Source: Shewanella canadensis (GTDB taxonomy: Bacteria; Pseudomonadota; Gammaproteobacteria; Enterobacterales; Shewanellaceae). From it: a stretch of 64,000 bases of DNA. This document shows, piece by piece, positions 26,420 to 36,136 of the stretch. The stretch is taken from NCBI RefSeq assembly GCF_003966225.1, contig NZ_RXNU01000005.1:62001-126000 (forward strand), in the 5' to 3' direction. Each line of letters opens with the position of its first letter. The first letter of the stretch is position 1. Made by a program: the position numbers and the translations under genes. Under the pieces are notes generated by a model. That model ran no database searches and was not told where the DNA came from. It worked only from the letters and a program-made list of their open reading frames with translations.

Positions 26420-29400
26420 ATGGTTGAATCCATTATTCAATGGTCGGTTAAGAATCGCTTCTTCGTGCTATTGGGCGCGGCGTTCTTAGTCGGTCTCGGG
26501 CTGTTTTCATTGAAAAATACCCCAGTCGATGCCTTACCCGATCTGTCGGATGTACAGGTCATCATTAAAACGAGTTTTCCCGGCCAGGCACCTCAGGTGG
26601 TCGAAGATCAGGTGACCTATCCGATGACGACAGCCATGTTGTCGGTACCCGGCGCTGTCACGGTGAGAGGATATTCCTTCTTCGGTGACTCTTACGTCTA
26701 TGTCATCTTCGATGAGAAAACCGATCTCTATTGGGCGCGAAGTCGGGTGCTGGAGTATCTGAGTCAGGTTGCACCTTCGTTGCCGCCCAATGCCAAACCT
26801 CAGCTCGGTCCGGATGCCACGGGAGTGGGCTGGGTCTACCTCTATGCCCTTATAGATAAAACAGGTCAGCATGACATCAGCGAATTACGTAGCCTGCAGG
26901 ATTGGTTTCTGAAGTTCGAGCTGCAAACTGTGCCGGGCGTATCTGAAGTCACCGCCCTTGGCGGTATGGTGAAGCAGTATCAGGTGAAAGTCGATCCCGA
27001 TAAGTTACGTGCCTTCGGTATTCCGCTCTCACTTATTCAAACAGCGATCAAACGGGGAAACAGAGAGATAGGTGCATCCGTGGTCGAGATGGCAGAGGCC
27101 GAATATATGGTTCGTGCCACCGGCTACCTGCAGAGTGTGGAAGATATTGGCAATGTTCCATTGGGTGTGAATAACAATGGTACGCCGTTATTGCTCAAAG
27201 ATATCGCCGAAATAGGCTTAGGCCCGCAGATGCGACGTGGTGTGGCCGAGCTCAATGGTGAGGGCGAAACGGTTGGCGGCATCATAGTGATGCGCTACGG
27301 TGAGAATGCCCAGAAAACCATAGATGGGGTCAAGGCGAAGCTGGAACAGTTGAAGAAGGGCTTGCCTGAAGGGGTTGAGGTGGTCACAGTTTATGATCGC
27401 AGCGGTCTTATCGATCGCGCGGTGAAAAATCTGGGCTACAAGTTGCTGGAAGAATTTCTGGTCGTTGCCTTAGTCTGTATGGTGTTCCTGTTTCATTTTC
27501 GCTCCTCACTGGTGGCCATCGTCAGTCTGCCTGTTGGCATATTGGCCGCCTTCTCCATCATGTATTTCCAGGGCCTTAATGCCAATATCATGTCGCTTGG
27601 CGGCATCGCCATCGCCATTGGAGCCATGATCGATGGTGCGATCGTGATGATCGAAAACATGCATAAACATATGGAACGAACCCCGTTAACTGACGAGAAC
27701 CGCTGGCAGATTGTCGCAGATTCCGCCAAGGAGGTGGGGCCGGCCCTGTTTTTCAGCTTGTTGATCATCACAGTGAGTTTCATGCCGGTATTTACTCTGG
27801 AGGCGCAAGAGGGACGCATGTTTGCCCCGCTTGCATTTACCAAGACCTATGCCATGGCAGTCTCGGCGGCATTGGCCATCACCTTAGTGCCGGTATTGAT
27901 GGGGTATTTCATTCGAGGCAAGGTGATGCCGGAACATAAGAACCCGGTCAACCGTATTCTTACTGCGGCTTACATGCCTGTGCTTCGCAAGGTTCTGCAA
28001 TTCCCCAAGTCGACCCTGATGTTAGCGCTGGTCGTACTGGGTATCGGTATTTGGCCTCTGGAACACATAGGTAGCGAATTTATCCCGCCTTTGGATGAAG
28101 GGGATCTCATGTATATGCCAACCACCTATCCGGGGATCTCTATCGGTAAGGCGCGTGAGCTGCTACAGCAGACGGATAAGCTCATTTATACAGTACCGGA
28201 AGTGCAGACGGTTTTCGGTAAGGTAGGGCGAGCGGAGACAGCTACCGATCCGGCGCCATTGACCATGATTGAAAGCTTTATTCAGCTAAAACCTAAGAGT
28301 GAATGGCGTGAGGGCGTCACCTCGGAAAGCCTGAAGAAAGAGCTGGATGCACTGGTTAAACTGCCTGGAGTGACAAACGCCTGGGTGATGCCGATTAAGA
28401 CCCGTATCGACATGCTCGCGACCGGGATTAAGACTCCGGTGGGGATCAAGATAGCCGGCCCCGAACTGGGTGTGATCCAGGAGATAGGTAAGGATCTGGA
28501 GCGCATTCTTAAGGATGTACCGGGTACGGCTTCGGTCTACTCGGAGCGTGTGGCTGGCGGCCGCTACATTAAGGTCGACATTCAGCGAGAAAAGGCGGCC
28601 AGATACGGACTCAATATCGCCGATGTCCAACAGGTTATTGCTACCGCTATTGGGGGGATGAATGTATCTCAGACTGTGGAAGGGCTGGAGCGATACCCCA
28701 TCAATCTGCGCTATCCCCAGGATTACCGTAACTCACCCGAACAGTTGGCGATGCTTCCCATCATCACGCCTCAAGGCCTGCGGATCTCCCTGGCCGATGT
28801 GGCCAACATAGTGGTCGAAGATGGCCCTCCTGGCATCAAGAGTGAAAATGCGCGGCTTAATGGTTGGGCCTACATAGACATAGAGGGGATCGATATCGGT
28901 AGCTATGTGGTCGAAGCCCAGAGAGTGGTTGACGAACAGCTGAAGCTTCCGGCTGGTTACTCCATTGCCTGGTCCGGTCAGTATGAATACATGCAGCGCG
29001 CCAAGGCGAAACTGACCTATGTTGTGCCGTTAACCCTAGGGATCATCATACTCTTGCTGTATATGAACTTTCGTAACTTCATCGAAGTCAGCATCATCAT
29101 GGGGACGTTGCCGTTCGCCATGGTGGGCAGTGTGTGGCTGATGTATCTGCAAGGATTTAACTTCTCGGTTGCGGTCGGCGTCGGCTTTATTGCGCTTGCC
29201 GGAGTTGCAGTAGAGATTGGTGTCATCATGCTGGTCTATCTTAATCAGGCCTTTGTCCAGATGATTAATGATTGTGAAAACAGTGGCTCGGTTCCCTGTG
29301 AAAGTGGATTGAGGGAAGCCGTATTACAGGGGGCTGGCATGCGGGTCAGGCCTGTGATGATGACGGCAGCCGCGATTATCGCTGGCTTGTTACCTATCTT

Positions 29401-29548
29401 ATATGGAACAGGAACAGGCTCGGAAGTGATGAGCCGTATTGCCGCCCCTATGGTTGGCGGCATGGTTAGCGCCGTCGCGCTTACCTTAGTCGTCGTTCCG
29501 GTTGTTTTTTACCTTTGGAGAAGCCATCAGTTACGAAGACAAGGTTGA
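26420..29548 (+). CDS. cusA: CusA/CzcA-family heavy-metal RND efflux permease
   Basis: Inner-membrane proton-driven exporter of heavy metals (HME-RND), 1042 aa. Family markers are KNTPVDALPDLSDVQV near residue 30, the helix-4 motif with GAMIDGAIVMIEN (about 404) and the later ALAGVAVEIGVIMLVYLNQ. Methionines in the periplasmic clefts and the companion CusF-like domains point to Cu(I)/Ag(I) rather than Zn/Co/Cd, though this is an inference. It begins 11 bases after cusB behind the ribosome binding site AAGGAGA, and is the last pump gene; the PII-like genes follow after 200 bases. Confidence 0.93.
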   Translation: MVESIIQWSVKNRFFVLLGAAFLVGLGLFSLKNTPVDALPDLSDVQVIIKTSFPGQAPQVVEDQVTYPMTTAMLSVPGAVTVRGYSFFGDSYVYVIFDEKTDLYWARSRVLEYLSQVAPSLPPNAKPQLGPDATGVGWVYLYALIDKTGQHDISELRSLQDWFLKFELQTVPGVSEVTALGGMVKQYQVKVDPDKLRAFGIPLSLIQTAIKRGNREIGASVVEMAEAEYMVRATGYLQSVEDIGNVPLGVNNNGTPLLLKDIAEIGLGPQMRRGVAELNGEGETVGGIIVMRYGENAQKTIDGVKAKLEQLKKGLPEGVEVVTVYDRSGLIDRAVKNLGYKLLEEFLVVALVCMVFLFHFRSSLVAIVSLPVGILAAFSIMYFQGLNANIMSLGGIAIAIGAMIDGAIVMIENMHKHMERTPLTDENRWQIVADSAKEVGPALFFSLLIITVSFMPVFTLEAQEGRMFAPLAFTKTYAMAVSAALAITLVPVLMGYFIRGKVMPEHKNPVNRILTAAYMPVLRKVLQFPKSTLMLALVVLGIGIWPLEHIGSEFIPPLDEGDLMYMPTTYPGISIGKARELLQQTDKLIYTVPEVQTVFGKVGRAETATDPAPLTMIESFIQLKPKSEWREGVTSESLKKELDALVKLPGVTNAWVMPIKTRIDMLATGIKTPVGIKIAGPELGVIQEIGKDLERILKDVPGTASVYSERVAGGRYIKVDIQREKAARYGLNIADVQQVIATAIGGMNVSQTVEGLERYPINLRYPQDYRNSPEQLAMLPIITPQGLRISLADVANIVVEDGPPGIKSENARLNGWAYIDIEGIDIGSYVVEAQRVVDEQLKLPAGYSIAWSGQYEYMQRAKAKLTYVVPLTLGIIILLLYMNFRNFIEVSIIMGTLPFAMVGSVWLMYLQGFNFSVAVGVGFIALAGVAVEIGVIMLVYLNQAFVQMINDCENSGSVPCESGLREAVLQGAGMRVRPVMMTAAAIIAGLLPILYGTGTGSEVMSRIAAPMVGGMVSAVALTLVVVPVVFYLWRSHQLRRQG

Positions 29549-29749
29549 AGCGACACTAGGTTGAAGTGACAGGTAATATGCAGTAATGGAACGACTCAGC
29601 CTGCTGAGGTAGAAGTCTGGGGAGGGAACGTGGATAGGGGAGCAAAGCCTATCCTCACCTTGTTCTCCCAGGCGTTTCTCATCACTAGGTTATGGAATTT
29701 ACAGCTAAACTTAAATAGCAGAGTTTAATACTCTCATTAGGAGTTCAGT

Positions 29750-30103
29750 ATGAAGATTAAGAAAATCACAGCGATTATCGGGGATATGCAACTTGACGAT
29801 GTAGAGCATGCACTCGAGCAGCATGGCGTTACCGGTTTCACTGTATTTACCGTCAGAGGACGTGGTAAATACAGTAATTTATACACACGAGATCAGTTAG
29901 TCAGCCACACTCAGATTGAAATCTACACGAGCTCTCGACATGCAGACGAGATTGCTCAATTAATTATAAAATCCGCCGAAATCGGGGCTGTCAGTATAGG
30001 CTTCGTTGCCGTCACGGACGTAGAGCAATTAGTTTGGGTTCATGAACAGCGTGAGGCCAGTGAAGATGATTTTAATTTTTTTGAAGGAAAAGCCGAGGCC
30101 TGA
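29750..30103 (+). CDS. PII-like protein of the PII-NG group, copy 1
   Basis: A 117 aa protein with the PII/GlnB fold pattern: KKITAIIGDMQLDDVEHALE at the N terminus, a central GFTVFTVRGRGK with a T-loop region, and a C-terminal AEIGAVSIGFVAVTDVEQLV. It lacks the Tyr-containing T-loop used for uridylylation and is not near nitrogen genes. PII relatives encoded beside CusA/CzcA pumps have been described as the PII-NG group and are suspected to regulate metal efflux. AGGAG lies upstream of the start. It is about 73% identical by eye to the second copy. Confidence 0.85.
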   Translation: MKIKKITAIIGDMQLDDVEHALEQHGVTGFTVFTVRGRGKYSNLYTRDQLVSHTQIEIYTSSRHADEIAQLIIKSAEIGAVSIGFVAVTDVEQLVWVHEQREASEDDFNFFEGKAEA

Positions 30104-30654
30104 TGCGTTGTAGCATGGATTAATGTTTTCATATCCTGTAAGGGCTGGTTGATCTGTATGTGATTAACCAGCTACTTAACCATTATTAAAAATTGAAAAT
30201 TAAAAATTAAAAATTTTTCTTGTACAACTACCATCTGATGTCTCTCTACTGCGTCTAACTTAACCGTATTAATCATTTCAGCTTCAACTTTTCCTGCTTT
30301 GGGATTTGAGGGGTAGGTTACCGACTAATCTTCGAAATATACAAGATGAGAAGACATTGGTCCTGACTGTATTGGTATAGCTCCTGTATATATTGTGTTG
30401 ATCATTTCATTCTCAGTTAGATCTACGACGCTGATATAACCGTGACCACCCTACTAGAGAATACATAACGACCGTCGTGGGGGATGGCTTGATGGTGAGT
30501 CGAACCTGATACAAGGGCAACCATCTTTTGCCTTGATGTCCAGAACCTCGTTATTTATTTGCACAATTTGTCATATGCTCCAGTTATTTACAGCTAAACT
30601 AGTTAGTGGGAATTATTAGCGATATTTGTTAGCTAGTTTCGATAGGAGTTCGAT
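30104..30654. other. Spacer between the two PII-like genes
   Basis: The spacer holds a hairpin GGCTGGTTGAT/ATTAACCAGC (30143-30172) after copy 1, a decayed beta-propeller gene on the minus strand (see separate entry) and the promoter region of copy 2. The segments before and after each PII gene resemble each other: ATTTACAGCTAAACT at 29697 and 30586, and TTTTCATATCC near 30126 and 31034. Confidence 0.55.
30215..30570 (-). pseudogene. Remnant of a YVTN/NHL-type beta-propeller protein gene
   Basis: Translating the minus strand in shifting frames gives consecutive pieces that read as one propeller protein: VQINNEVLDIKAKDG, then LVSGSTHHQAIPHDGRYVFS, then GGHGYISVVDLTENEMINT followed by IYTGAIP. 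At least two frameshifts and a stop separate them, and no start is visible. HxxAxPHDGRYVF and ISVVDL are typical of YVTN beta-propeller repeats in exported proteins. The remnant sits exactly between the two PII-like copies, so it may be part of an older gene order. Confidence 0.5.
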
Positions 30655-31008
30655 ATGAAGCTTAAGAAGATCACTGCGGTTATAGGGGATATGCAACTTG
30701 AGAGTGTTCAACATGCACTAGAGGCGCATGGAGTTAAAGGTTTTACGGTATTTACCGTCAGAGGACGGGGTAAATATAGTAACTTATACACTCAAGATCA
30801 GTTAGTCGGTCATACTCAGATGGAAGTGTATACCAGTGCTGAACATGTCGATAAGGTCGCTAAACTCATCATGAATGCTGCCGAAATCGGTGAGATCAGC
30901 ATAGGTTTTGTCGCCATCACCGATGTTGAACAGTTGCTTTGGGTTCATGAACAGCGCGTCGTCAATGAAGATGATTTTAACTATTTCGAAAAGGAAGCCG
31001 AGAGATGA
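30655..31008 (+). CDS. PII-like protein of the PII-NG group, copy 2
   Basis: 117 aa, same length and fold as copy 1. Differences are scattered and mostly conservative (for example AIIGDMQL to AVIGDMQL, TRDQLVSH to TQDQLVGH), while GFTVFTVRGRGKYSNLYT and IGFVA-TDVEQL-WVHEQR are shared. Both copies look intact and under selection. Its upstream (TAGGAGTTCGATATG) and downstream sequences also resemble those of copy 1, indicating duplication of a segment of about 0.9 kb. A hairpin AGCTGGTT/AACCAGCT follows the stop (31050-31078). Confidence 0.85.
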   Translation: MKLKKITAVIGDMQLESVQHALEAHGVKGFTVFTVRGRGKYSNLYTQDQLVGHTQMEVYTSAEHVDKVAKLIMNAAEIGEISIGFVAITDVEQLLWVHEQRVVNEDDFNYFEKEAER

Positions 31009-31181
31009 TTTGGCATAACATGGGTTAATCTTTTCATATCCCGTAACAGCTGGTTGATCTATATCAGATTAACCAGCTTGCTCCGTTACTCCTTACTTAC
31101 TATTCATTGCACTTTCGCATCGAGTTCTGGCGAAGTCCTTTTAGCATCTCACTCTAGCGCTGTATCTTAAGCCCAGTATCT

Positions 31182-32435
31182 CTAGCACTGTATCTTAGGC
31201 AGATCCTGCCAGCATGTGGTGTATTGTGGGCTAAGGTATTGCCTGCGCATGCTCCATTTCGGGGTGATCCCCTGAGCCGCCATAAACAGTGAGTCTGAGC
31301 CATACTTATGGTTAAGCCTATCGTACACCCGCATTAAGGCGGGGTTTTTAGGGGGAGCAAACAGATCCCTCTGCAGGTGCGCTTCGTTGACGAGATCGAT
31401 CAAGCCCACACCCACCTTGTAGTAGCGCACCCCCCGGCGAAACTGTCGTGCGACCACTCGGTTGAGCACCTCCGTTATCTCTCCGGTATCATTGGTTGGG
31501 TAGGCGAAACGGTGGGTGATCTTAAAGCCAGTCGGATGTTCATCGAAAGGGGAGTTAGAGGCAAAAATATGTAGCACGGAGCACAGTGAGCCTTGCTCTC
31601 TTGCCTTGCTGGTGGCAATTCCCGCATGTTTACTCAGTGCCTGTTGCAGTGATGCTGCATCGACTATCCGATTCCCCATGCTACGTGTGGAGAAGATCTG
31701 CTGTTTATCGGCGCGGGCCTCATCCCATCCCTTACAGACTTCGCCATTGAGTTCACGAACGGTGCGTTCGACCTCAATACTAAATTGCTTTCTGGCTATT
31801 CCCGGCGCCATTTGAGACAGGGCATAGGCGGTCTTGATGCCCATCATATCGAGCCGTTTAGTCAGGCGTCGCCCGATCCCCCACACATCAACCGGTTGCA
31901 TTTTAAGTAAGATCGCTTTGCGCTGCTGCGGACTATTGATTAAACAGACGCCATGATACCCCTCATGTTTCTTTGCGGCATGGTTTGCAATCTTGGCCAG
32001 GGTGAGCGTCTCTCCCATGCCAACGCACACAGGCAAACGGGTCTCTTTCCAAACCGCTCGCCTCAATGCCTCACCATGCTTAATTAAACTGGGGATCGCC
32101 GGGAAGCAGTGCTTAAAGGAGAGGAAGGATTCATCGATAGAGTAGATATGCTGTTCGGGCGCAAAGCGGCCTATGACCTCCATCATACTGGCCGACAGCG
32201 AACCGTAGAGCTCATAGTTTGAACTGAGTGCAATCACGCCTAATCGCTCACATTGCGACTTCACCTTAAAAAAGGGCTCGAATTTGGGGATACCGGCATC
32301 GACGGCTTGACGATTGGCCGCCACGATACAGCCATCGTTATTGGACAAAACAACAATCGGGCGACCGCGCCATTCGGGGCGAAATACCTGCTCCGCGGAG
32401 CAGTAAAAGGAGTTTGCATCAACCAGAGCAAACAT
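31182..32435 (-). CDS. umuC: DNA polymerase V catalytic subunit UmuC
   Basis: Y-family translesion polymerase, 417 aa. Catalytic motifs are FALVDANSFYCSAEQVF at the N terminus and YSIDESFLSF (about residue 97), which hold the metal-binding acidic residues. The helix-hairpin-helix (DVWGIGRRLTKRLDMMGI) and little-finger regions follow. The ribosome binding site AAGGAG lies upstream of the ATG. It is read after umuD, but a 135-base gap separates the two, where most umuDC pairs abut. Confidence 0.93.
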   Translation of the reverse strand: MFALVDANSFYCSAEQVFRPEWRGRPIVVLSNNDGCIVAANRQAVDAGIPKFEPFFKVKSQCERLGVIALSSNYELYGSLSASMMEVIGRFAPEQHIYSIDESFLSFKHCFPAIPSLIKHGEALRRAVWKETRLPVCVGMGETLTLAKIANHAAKKHEGYHGVCLINSPQQRKAILLKMQPVDVWGIGRRLTKRLDMMGIKTAYALSQMAPGIARKQFSIEVERTVRELNGEVCKGWDEARADKQQIFSTRSMGNRIVDAASLQQALSKHAGIATSKAREQGSLCSVLHIFASNSPFDEHPTGFKITHRFAYPTNDTGEITEVLNRVVARQFRRGVRYYKVGVGLIDLVNEAHLQRDLFAPPKNPALMRVYDRLNHKYGSDSLFMAAQGITPKWSMRRQYLSPQYTTCWQDLPKIQC

Positions 32436-32567
32436 CTATTTCTCCTTTGCTATGGGTAAACATGCTAAATATCCAGGTGCTGATAGCGATGGGCAACAGA
32501 GATCTCTCCAACACGATTGATTGGAAGCAATCGGACTCGTGATGGCTTTCGCATCAAATTTATTCAT
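32436..32567 (-). CDS. Possible 43-codon ORF filling the umuD-umuC gap
   Basis: On the minus strand an ATG at 32567, six bases after the umuD stop, opens a frame whose TAG directly abuts the umuC ATG. The peptide begins MNKFDAKAITSPIASNQSCW and contains three Cys; I recognise no family. There is no clear ribosome binding site, and a second 29-codon frame (32465-32554) overlaps it, so translation is unproven. It may instead be an untranslated leader for umuC. Confidence 0.25.
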   Translation of the reverse strand: MNKFDAKAITSPIASNQSCWRDLCCPSLSAPGYLACLPIAKEK

Positions 32568-32570
32568 GAG

Positions 32571-32996
32571 TTAATTCTCGGCCTGATCTGTACCTTTTGT
32601 CAGCAGAGGACTTGGGCGATGGCATCGTATCGACCGTATCACAACGCCTTCTACGCTAAACTGGTCATACTCATGTATGGTTACCGGTAGGTGTTCATCG
32701 CTAGCAGATAGCAATAACTTTCGGTATGTATCAATAATTTTGCAGACAAAGCAGCCATTATAATTGGCGACGATCACATCTTGATTCTTAACGGATACAT
32801 GCCTGTCTACGATAAGAATATCACCGTCGAATATGCCGATATTCTGCATCGAGTCGCCGCTGGCCTGACCGATAAATGTGGCGCTGGGATGTTCGACCAG
32901 CAGTTCATCCAGACTCAGCGGCAGCTGCTTATAGTCAGCTGCCGGTGACTCGAACCCGGTAATACCGGCGCTGGCTGAGATTGGGATCACTTTCAT
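32571..32996 (-). CDS. umuD: UmuD, LexA-family self-cleaving SOS mutagenesis protein
   Basis: A 141 aa protein of the LexA/UmuD S24 peptidase family. The cleavage region is near ITGFESPAADY, the nucleophile serine lies in GQASGDSMQNIGI (about residue 60) and the catalytic lysine is probably in VSVKNQDVIV (about 91). After RecA-stimulated self-cleavage UmuD' dimerises with UmuC to form Pol V. It is the first gene of the operon, with a LexA box 22 bases upstream of its start. Confidence 0.93.
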   Translation of the reverse strand: MKVIPISASAGITGFESPAADYKQLPLSLDELLVEHPSATFIGQASGDSMQNIGIFDGDILIVDRHVSVKNQDVIVANYNGCFVCKIIDTYRKLLLSASDEHLPVTIHEYDQFSVEGVVIRSIRCHRPSPLLTKGTDQAEN

Positions 32997-33017
32997 AAGT
33001 TAATAATTTACCGTGAA

Positions 33018-33033
33018 CTGTATAAATATACAG
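33018..33033. promoter_or_regulatory. LexA (SOS) box upstream of umuD
   Basis: CTGTATAAATATACAG is a perfect match to the gammaproteobacterial CTGT-N8-ACAG operator, located 22 bases upstream of the umuD start codon. Confidence 0.92.
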
Positions 33034-33171
33034 TGGTAAGTTTAGCAGTAATCTACAAGCTGGCAATCTTTTTTAACCATAGTGCTTGAGCCTGCGCTTT
33101 TAAACGCCAACTTTGGGTTTTTCAAATGAGTGAGATTTGGTAGAATAGGGGGACTAATAGGAGAGTTATCA

Positions 33172-34092
33172 ATGTCAGTTTATGTTGTGGGCCATAAGAT
33201 CCCAGATTCAGATTCCATTTGTGGTGCGATTGCACTTGCTTACCTGAAAAATCAAATCGGTGAAGCAGCGATTGCAGCACGACTCGGTGAGCTATCGCCA
33301 GAAACCGCATTTATCTTAGAAAAGTTTGGCTTTGAAGCTCCGGAGTTTAAAACAAGCTATGCCGGTGAAGAGGTGTATATTGTCGATCACTCTGAGCTAA
33401 CACAAGCGCCGGACGATATTGGCGAAGCGACGATTGTCGGGATTGTCGATCATCATAAACTGGGCGATTTGACCACATCTACACCGCTTGAGTGTTGGAT
33501 CCGTCCTGTTGGTTGCAGCAACACTATCATTAAGATGATGTATGATTTTCATGGTGTTGAAATTCCAGCAAATATTGCCGGCATCATGATGTGCGCCATC
33601 TTGAGTGATACGGTTATCTTTAAGTCACCAACGTGCACCACTGCAGATATTAAGTGTGTCGAAGCACTAGCCGAAATTGCCGGCATCGAAGACTTTAAAG
33701 CGTTAGGCATGGAGATGTTTAAGGTTAAGTCTGCCGTCGAAGGTACTCCGGCACGCGATCTCGTTATGCGTGACTTTAAAGACTTCAACATGAACGGCCA
33801 TCTGGTCGGTATCGGTCAACTGGAGGTTATCGACCTTTCAGTATTTGATGATATCAAAGCCGAGCTTGAAGCCGATATCAAAGCAATGAAAGCCGAAGGT
33901 GGGCGTCACAGTATGCTATTACTGCTGACCGATATCATGAAGGAAGGCTCAGAGCTGTTAATTGTCAGCGATGATGCAGCCTTGACCGAGCGTGCTTATG
34001 GTAAACCATCTGAAAATGGCCGAGTTTGGCTTGATGGTGTATTGAGCCGTAAGAAGCAGATTGTGCCACCGCTGCAAGAAGCATTAGCTTAA
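33172..34092 (+). CDS. ppaC: Manganese-dependent inorganic pyrophosphatase (family II)
   Basis: Cytoplasmic enzyme splitting pyrophosphate into two phosphates. The 306 aa protein belongs to the DHH phosphoesterase superfamily. It shows GHKIPDSDSICGAIALAYL at the N terminus (metal ligands His and Asp), VDHSE (about residue 75), the DHH motif VDHHKLGDL (about 98) and the C-terminal substrate-binding SRKKQIVPPL. The start at 33172 was chosen because AGGAGAG lies upstream; a longer frame from 33130 is an extension. It is monocistronic with a terminator directly after. Confidence 0.94.
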   Translation: MSVYVVGHKIPDSDSICGAIALAYLKNQIGEAAIAARLGELSPETAFILEKFGFEAPEFKTSYAGEEVYIVDHSELTQAPDDIGEATIVGIVDHHKLGDLTTSTPLECWIRPVGCSNTIIKMMYDFHGVEIPANIAGIMMCAILSDTVIFKSPTCTTADIKCVEALAEIAGIEDFKALGMEMFKVKSAVEGTPARDLVMRDFKDFNMNGHLVGIGQLEVIDLSVFDDIKAELEADIKAMKAEGGRHSMLLLLTDIMKEGSELLIVSDDAALTERAYGKPSENGRVWLDGVLSRKKQIVPPLQEALA

Positions 34093-34133
34093 CGCTCAGC
34101 GCTTTTTCAACCGTTCATAGCAATAGTAATATC

Positions 34134-34179
34134 GAAGGCCGACGCACTTTTCATTAGAAGATAGTGCTTCGGCCTTTTT
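34134..34179 (+). terminator. Intrinsic terminator after ppaC
   Basis: AAGGCCGACGCAC pairs with GTGCTTCGGCCTT (one mismatch) around a 16-base loop and is followed by a T-run, starting 42 bases after the ppaC stop. Confidence 0.8.
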
Positions 34180-34262
34180 GTATCTGTTAAGCCAGTAAAA
34201 TCTGCCGCATCAATGCCACGTTAAAAATTTAATACCAATCGGTATAAGAGCTTAGAACAAAA

Positions 34263-34276
34263 TTGATATAGATCAA
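34263..34276. promoter_or_regulatory. FNR/EtrA-type box upstream of the acetyl-CoA synthetase/dehydrogenase operon
   Basis: TTGATATAGATCAA is a perfect FNR consensus (TTGAT-N4-ATCAA), 90 bases upstream of the first gene of the operon. Confidence 0.78.
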
Positions 34277-34366
34277 TCAATTCAGCAGTCGTCTATCGAT
34301 TGGATACTATACTGATACCAAGCCGTATCGCCATAGGATCCATTCAGGGCCAGGGAAGACCTCCTT

Positions 34367-36136
34367 ATGACTGAAACCATCATAGATAAACCACCTCATC
34401 GGCAAGTGACGTCAAACTTGACCGATTACCATGAGTGCTACACCTCCTTTTCTACTGAGCCTCCTTCGGCTGTATCTGATCTACCCAATAGACCAACCAT
34501 AAATATCGCCTATGAAGCGGTCGATCGTCATCTAAATACAGATATTGAAGATAAATTGGCACTGCGTTGGCTGAGTAAGCAAGATGAAATCGTGGATTTC
34601 AGCTATCGGGATTTAGCCGAGCAAACCAGTCGTTTTGCCAGCGTGCTTCACCGTCTGGGCTTTGAACGGGGAGATCGCGTCTTCAGCTTAGCGGGTCGCT
34701 TGCCGCTGCTCTATATCTCGGCTCTGGGTACATTGAAGTCGGGTTGTGTGTTTACCCCGCTGTTTTCGGCTTTCGGTCCGGAACCTATCCGTTCGCGAAT
34801 GGAGATCGGCGAGGCGAACGTGCTGATCACAACTATGGGTCTGTATCGAAAGAAAGTGGCTTCTTGGTGGCACGAGTTGCCATACCTTAAGGCCATTTTA
34901 TTGATAGATGGCAGTGGTGAACTGGAGGAGGGCTGTTATGCGTTACCTGAGTTAATGGATCAGGGGGATCCCTATTATCCTTGTGTTAATACCCAAAAAG
35001 ATGAGATGGCACTGTTGCATTTTACCAGTGGCACTACGGGGAAGCCCAAAGGTGTCATGCATATTCATCAGGCCGTAGAGGAGCATAAAATATCCGCTTA
35101 TTACGCACTCGATCTGCATCCGTCGGATATCTACTGGTGTACAGCCGATCCCGGTTGGGTGACAGGTACCTCTTACGGCATTATCGCTCCTCTATGCATG
35201 GGGGCGACGATGATCGTCGATGAGGCCGAGTTTGAAGTGGAGCGCTGGTATCGGATCTTACAGGATCAACACATAACGGTTTGGTATACCGCACCTACGG
35301 CTATTCGAATGTTGATGAGGGCGGGGAGTGAAATAAGGCAGGGTTATGATCTCTCGGCATTACATTTTATTGCAAGTGTAGGTGAACCCTTGAACCCTGA
35401 AGCGGTTATCTGGGGGGAGAAAACCTTGGGGCTTCCGTTTCACGATAATTGGTGGCAGACAGAAACGGGGGCGATCATGATTGCCAACTATGCGAGTCAG
35501 GCAATCAAACCCGGCTCTATGGGTCTACCTCTCCCCGGGATCACTGCGGGAATCGTTAAACGAAATGAGCAAGGTGATGTTGAAGAGGTGCATAAACCGA
35601 TGGAAGTCGGTGAGCTGGCATTAAAACAGGGTTGGCCATCCATGTTTCGCGGTTACCTGCATCAGAGTGAAAGATATGAGCGTTGCTTTAATAATGGCTG
35701 GTACCTGAGTGGAGATCAGGCCATGCGTGATGAACAGGGCTATTATTGGTTTGTCGGCCGCGTCGACGACTTGATTAAATCATCGGGTCACCTGATCGGT
35801 CCCTTTGAAGTCGAAAGTGCATTAATGGAGCATAGCAGTGTGGCCGAAGTGGGGGTCATTGGCATTCCGGACGAGCTTACCGGTGAGATGGTTAAAGCCT
35901 ATGTGGCATTGAAACCGGACGTAGAACAGACAGAGCAAACATTACAGGCATTACAAAAAGAGCTGAAAGGCTTCGCCCGCAAACGTTTAGGTGCCGCCGT
36001 CGCACCTAAAGAGATCGTATTTCGTCAGAACCTGCCCAAAACCCGTAGCGGAAAAATTATGCGTCGTCTGTTAAAGGCGCGAGAGCTTGGCCTACCGGAA
36101 GGTGATATATCAACATTGGAGAGTGACGAGCAATGA
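34367..36136 (+). CDS. Acetyl-CoA synthetase-like AMP-forming acyl-CoA ligase
   Basis: Adenylating enzyme of the ANL superfamily, 589 aa, expected to activate acetate or a similar short acid to its CoA (or carrier) thioester. Motifs: [15 protein letters not shown] (P-loop, about residue 218), [11 protein letters not shown] (about 262), DNWWQTETG (about 363, with the Trp that in acetyl-CoA synthetases shortens the acyl pocket), SGDQAM (about 447) and the C-terminal GKIMRRLLK with the regulatory/catalytic lysine. It resembles AcsA but is shorter than the roughly 650 aa Acs. It is the first gene of a tightly packed five-gene operon; its end overlaps the E1 alpha gene by four bases. Confidence 0.87.
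   Translation: MTETIIDKPPHRQVTSNLTDYHECYTSFSTEPPSAVSDLPNRPTINIAYEAVDRHLNTDIEDKLALRWLSKQDEIVDFSYRDLAEQTSRFASVLHRLGFERGDRVFSLAGRLPLLYISALGTLKSGCVFTPLFSAFGPEPIRSRMEIGEANVLITTMGLYRKKVASWWHELPYLKAILLIDGSGELEEGCYALPELMDQGDPYYPCVNTQKDEMALLHFTSGTTGKPKGVMHIHQAVEEHKISAYYALDLHPSDIYWCTADPGWVTGTSYGIIAPLCMGATMIVDEAEFEVERWYRILQDQHITVWYTAPTAIRMLMRAGSEIRQGYDLSALHFIASVGEPLNPEAVIWGEKTLGLPFHDNWWQTETGAIMIANYASQAIKPGSMGLPLPGITAGIVKRNEQGDVEEVHKPMEVGELALKQGWPSMFRGYLHQSERYERCFNNGWYLSGDQAMRDEQGYYWFVGRVDDLIKSSGHLIGPFEVESALMEHSSVAEVGVIGIPDELTGEMVKAYVALKPDVEQTEQTLQALQKELKGFARKRLGAAVAPKEIVFRQNLPKTRSGKIMRRLLKARELGLPEGDISTLESDEQ

Noticed and set aside
32465..32554. 29-codon frame in the umuD-umuC gap
   Set aside because: It overlaps the longer frame, lacks a ribosome binding site and does not meet the umuC start.
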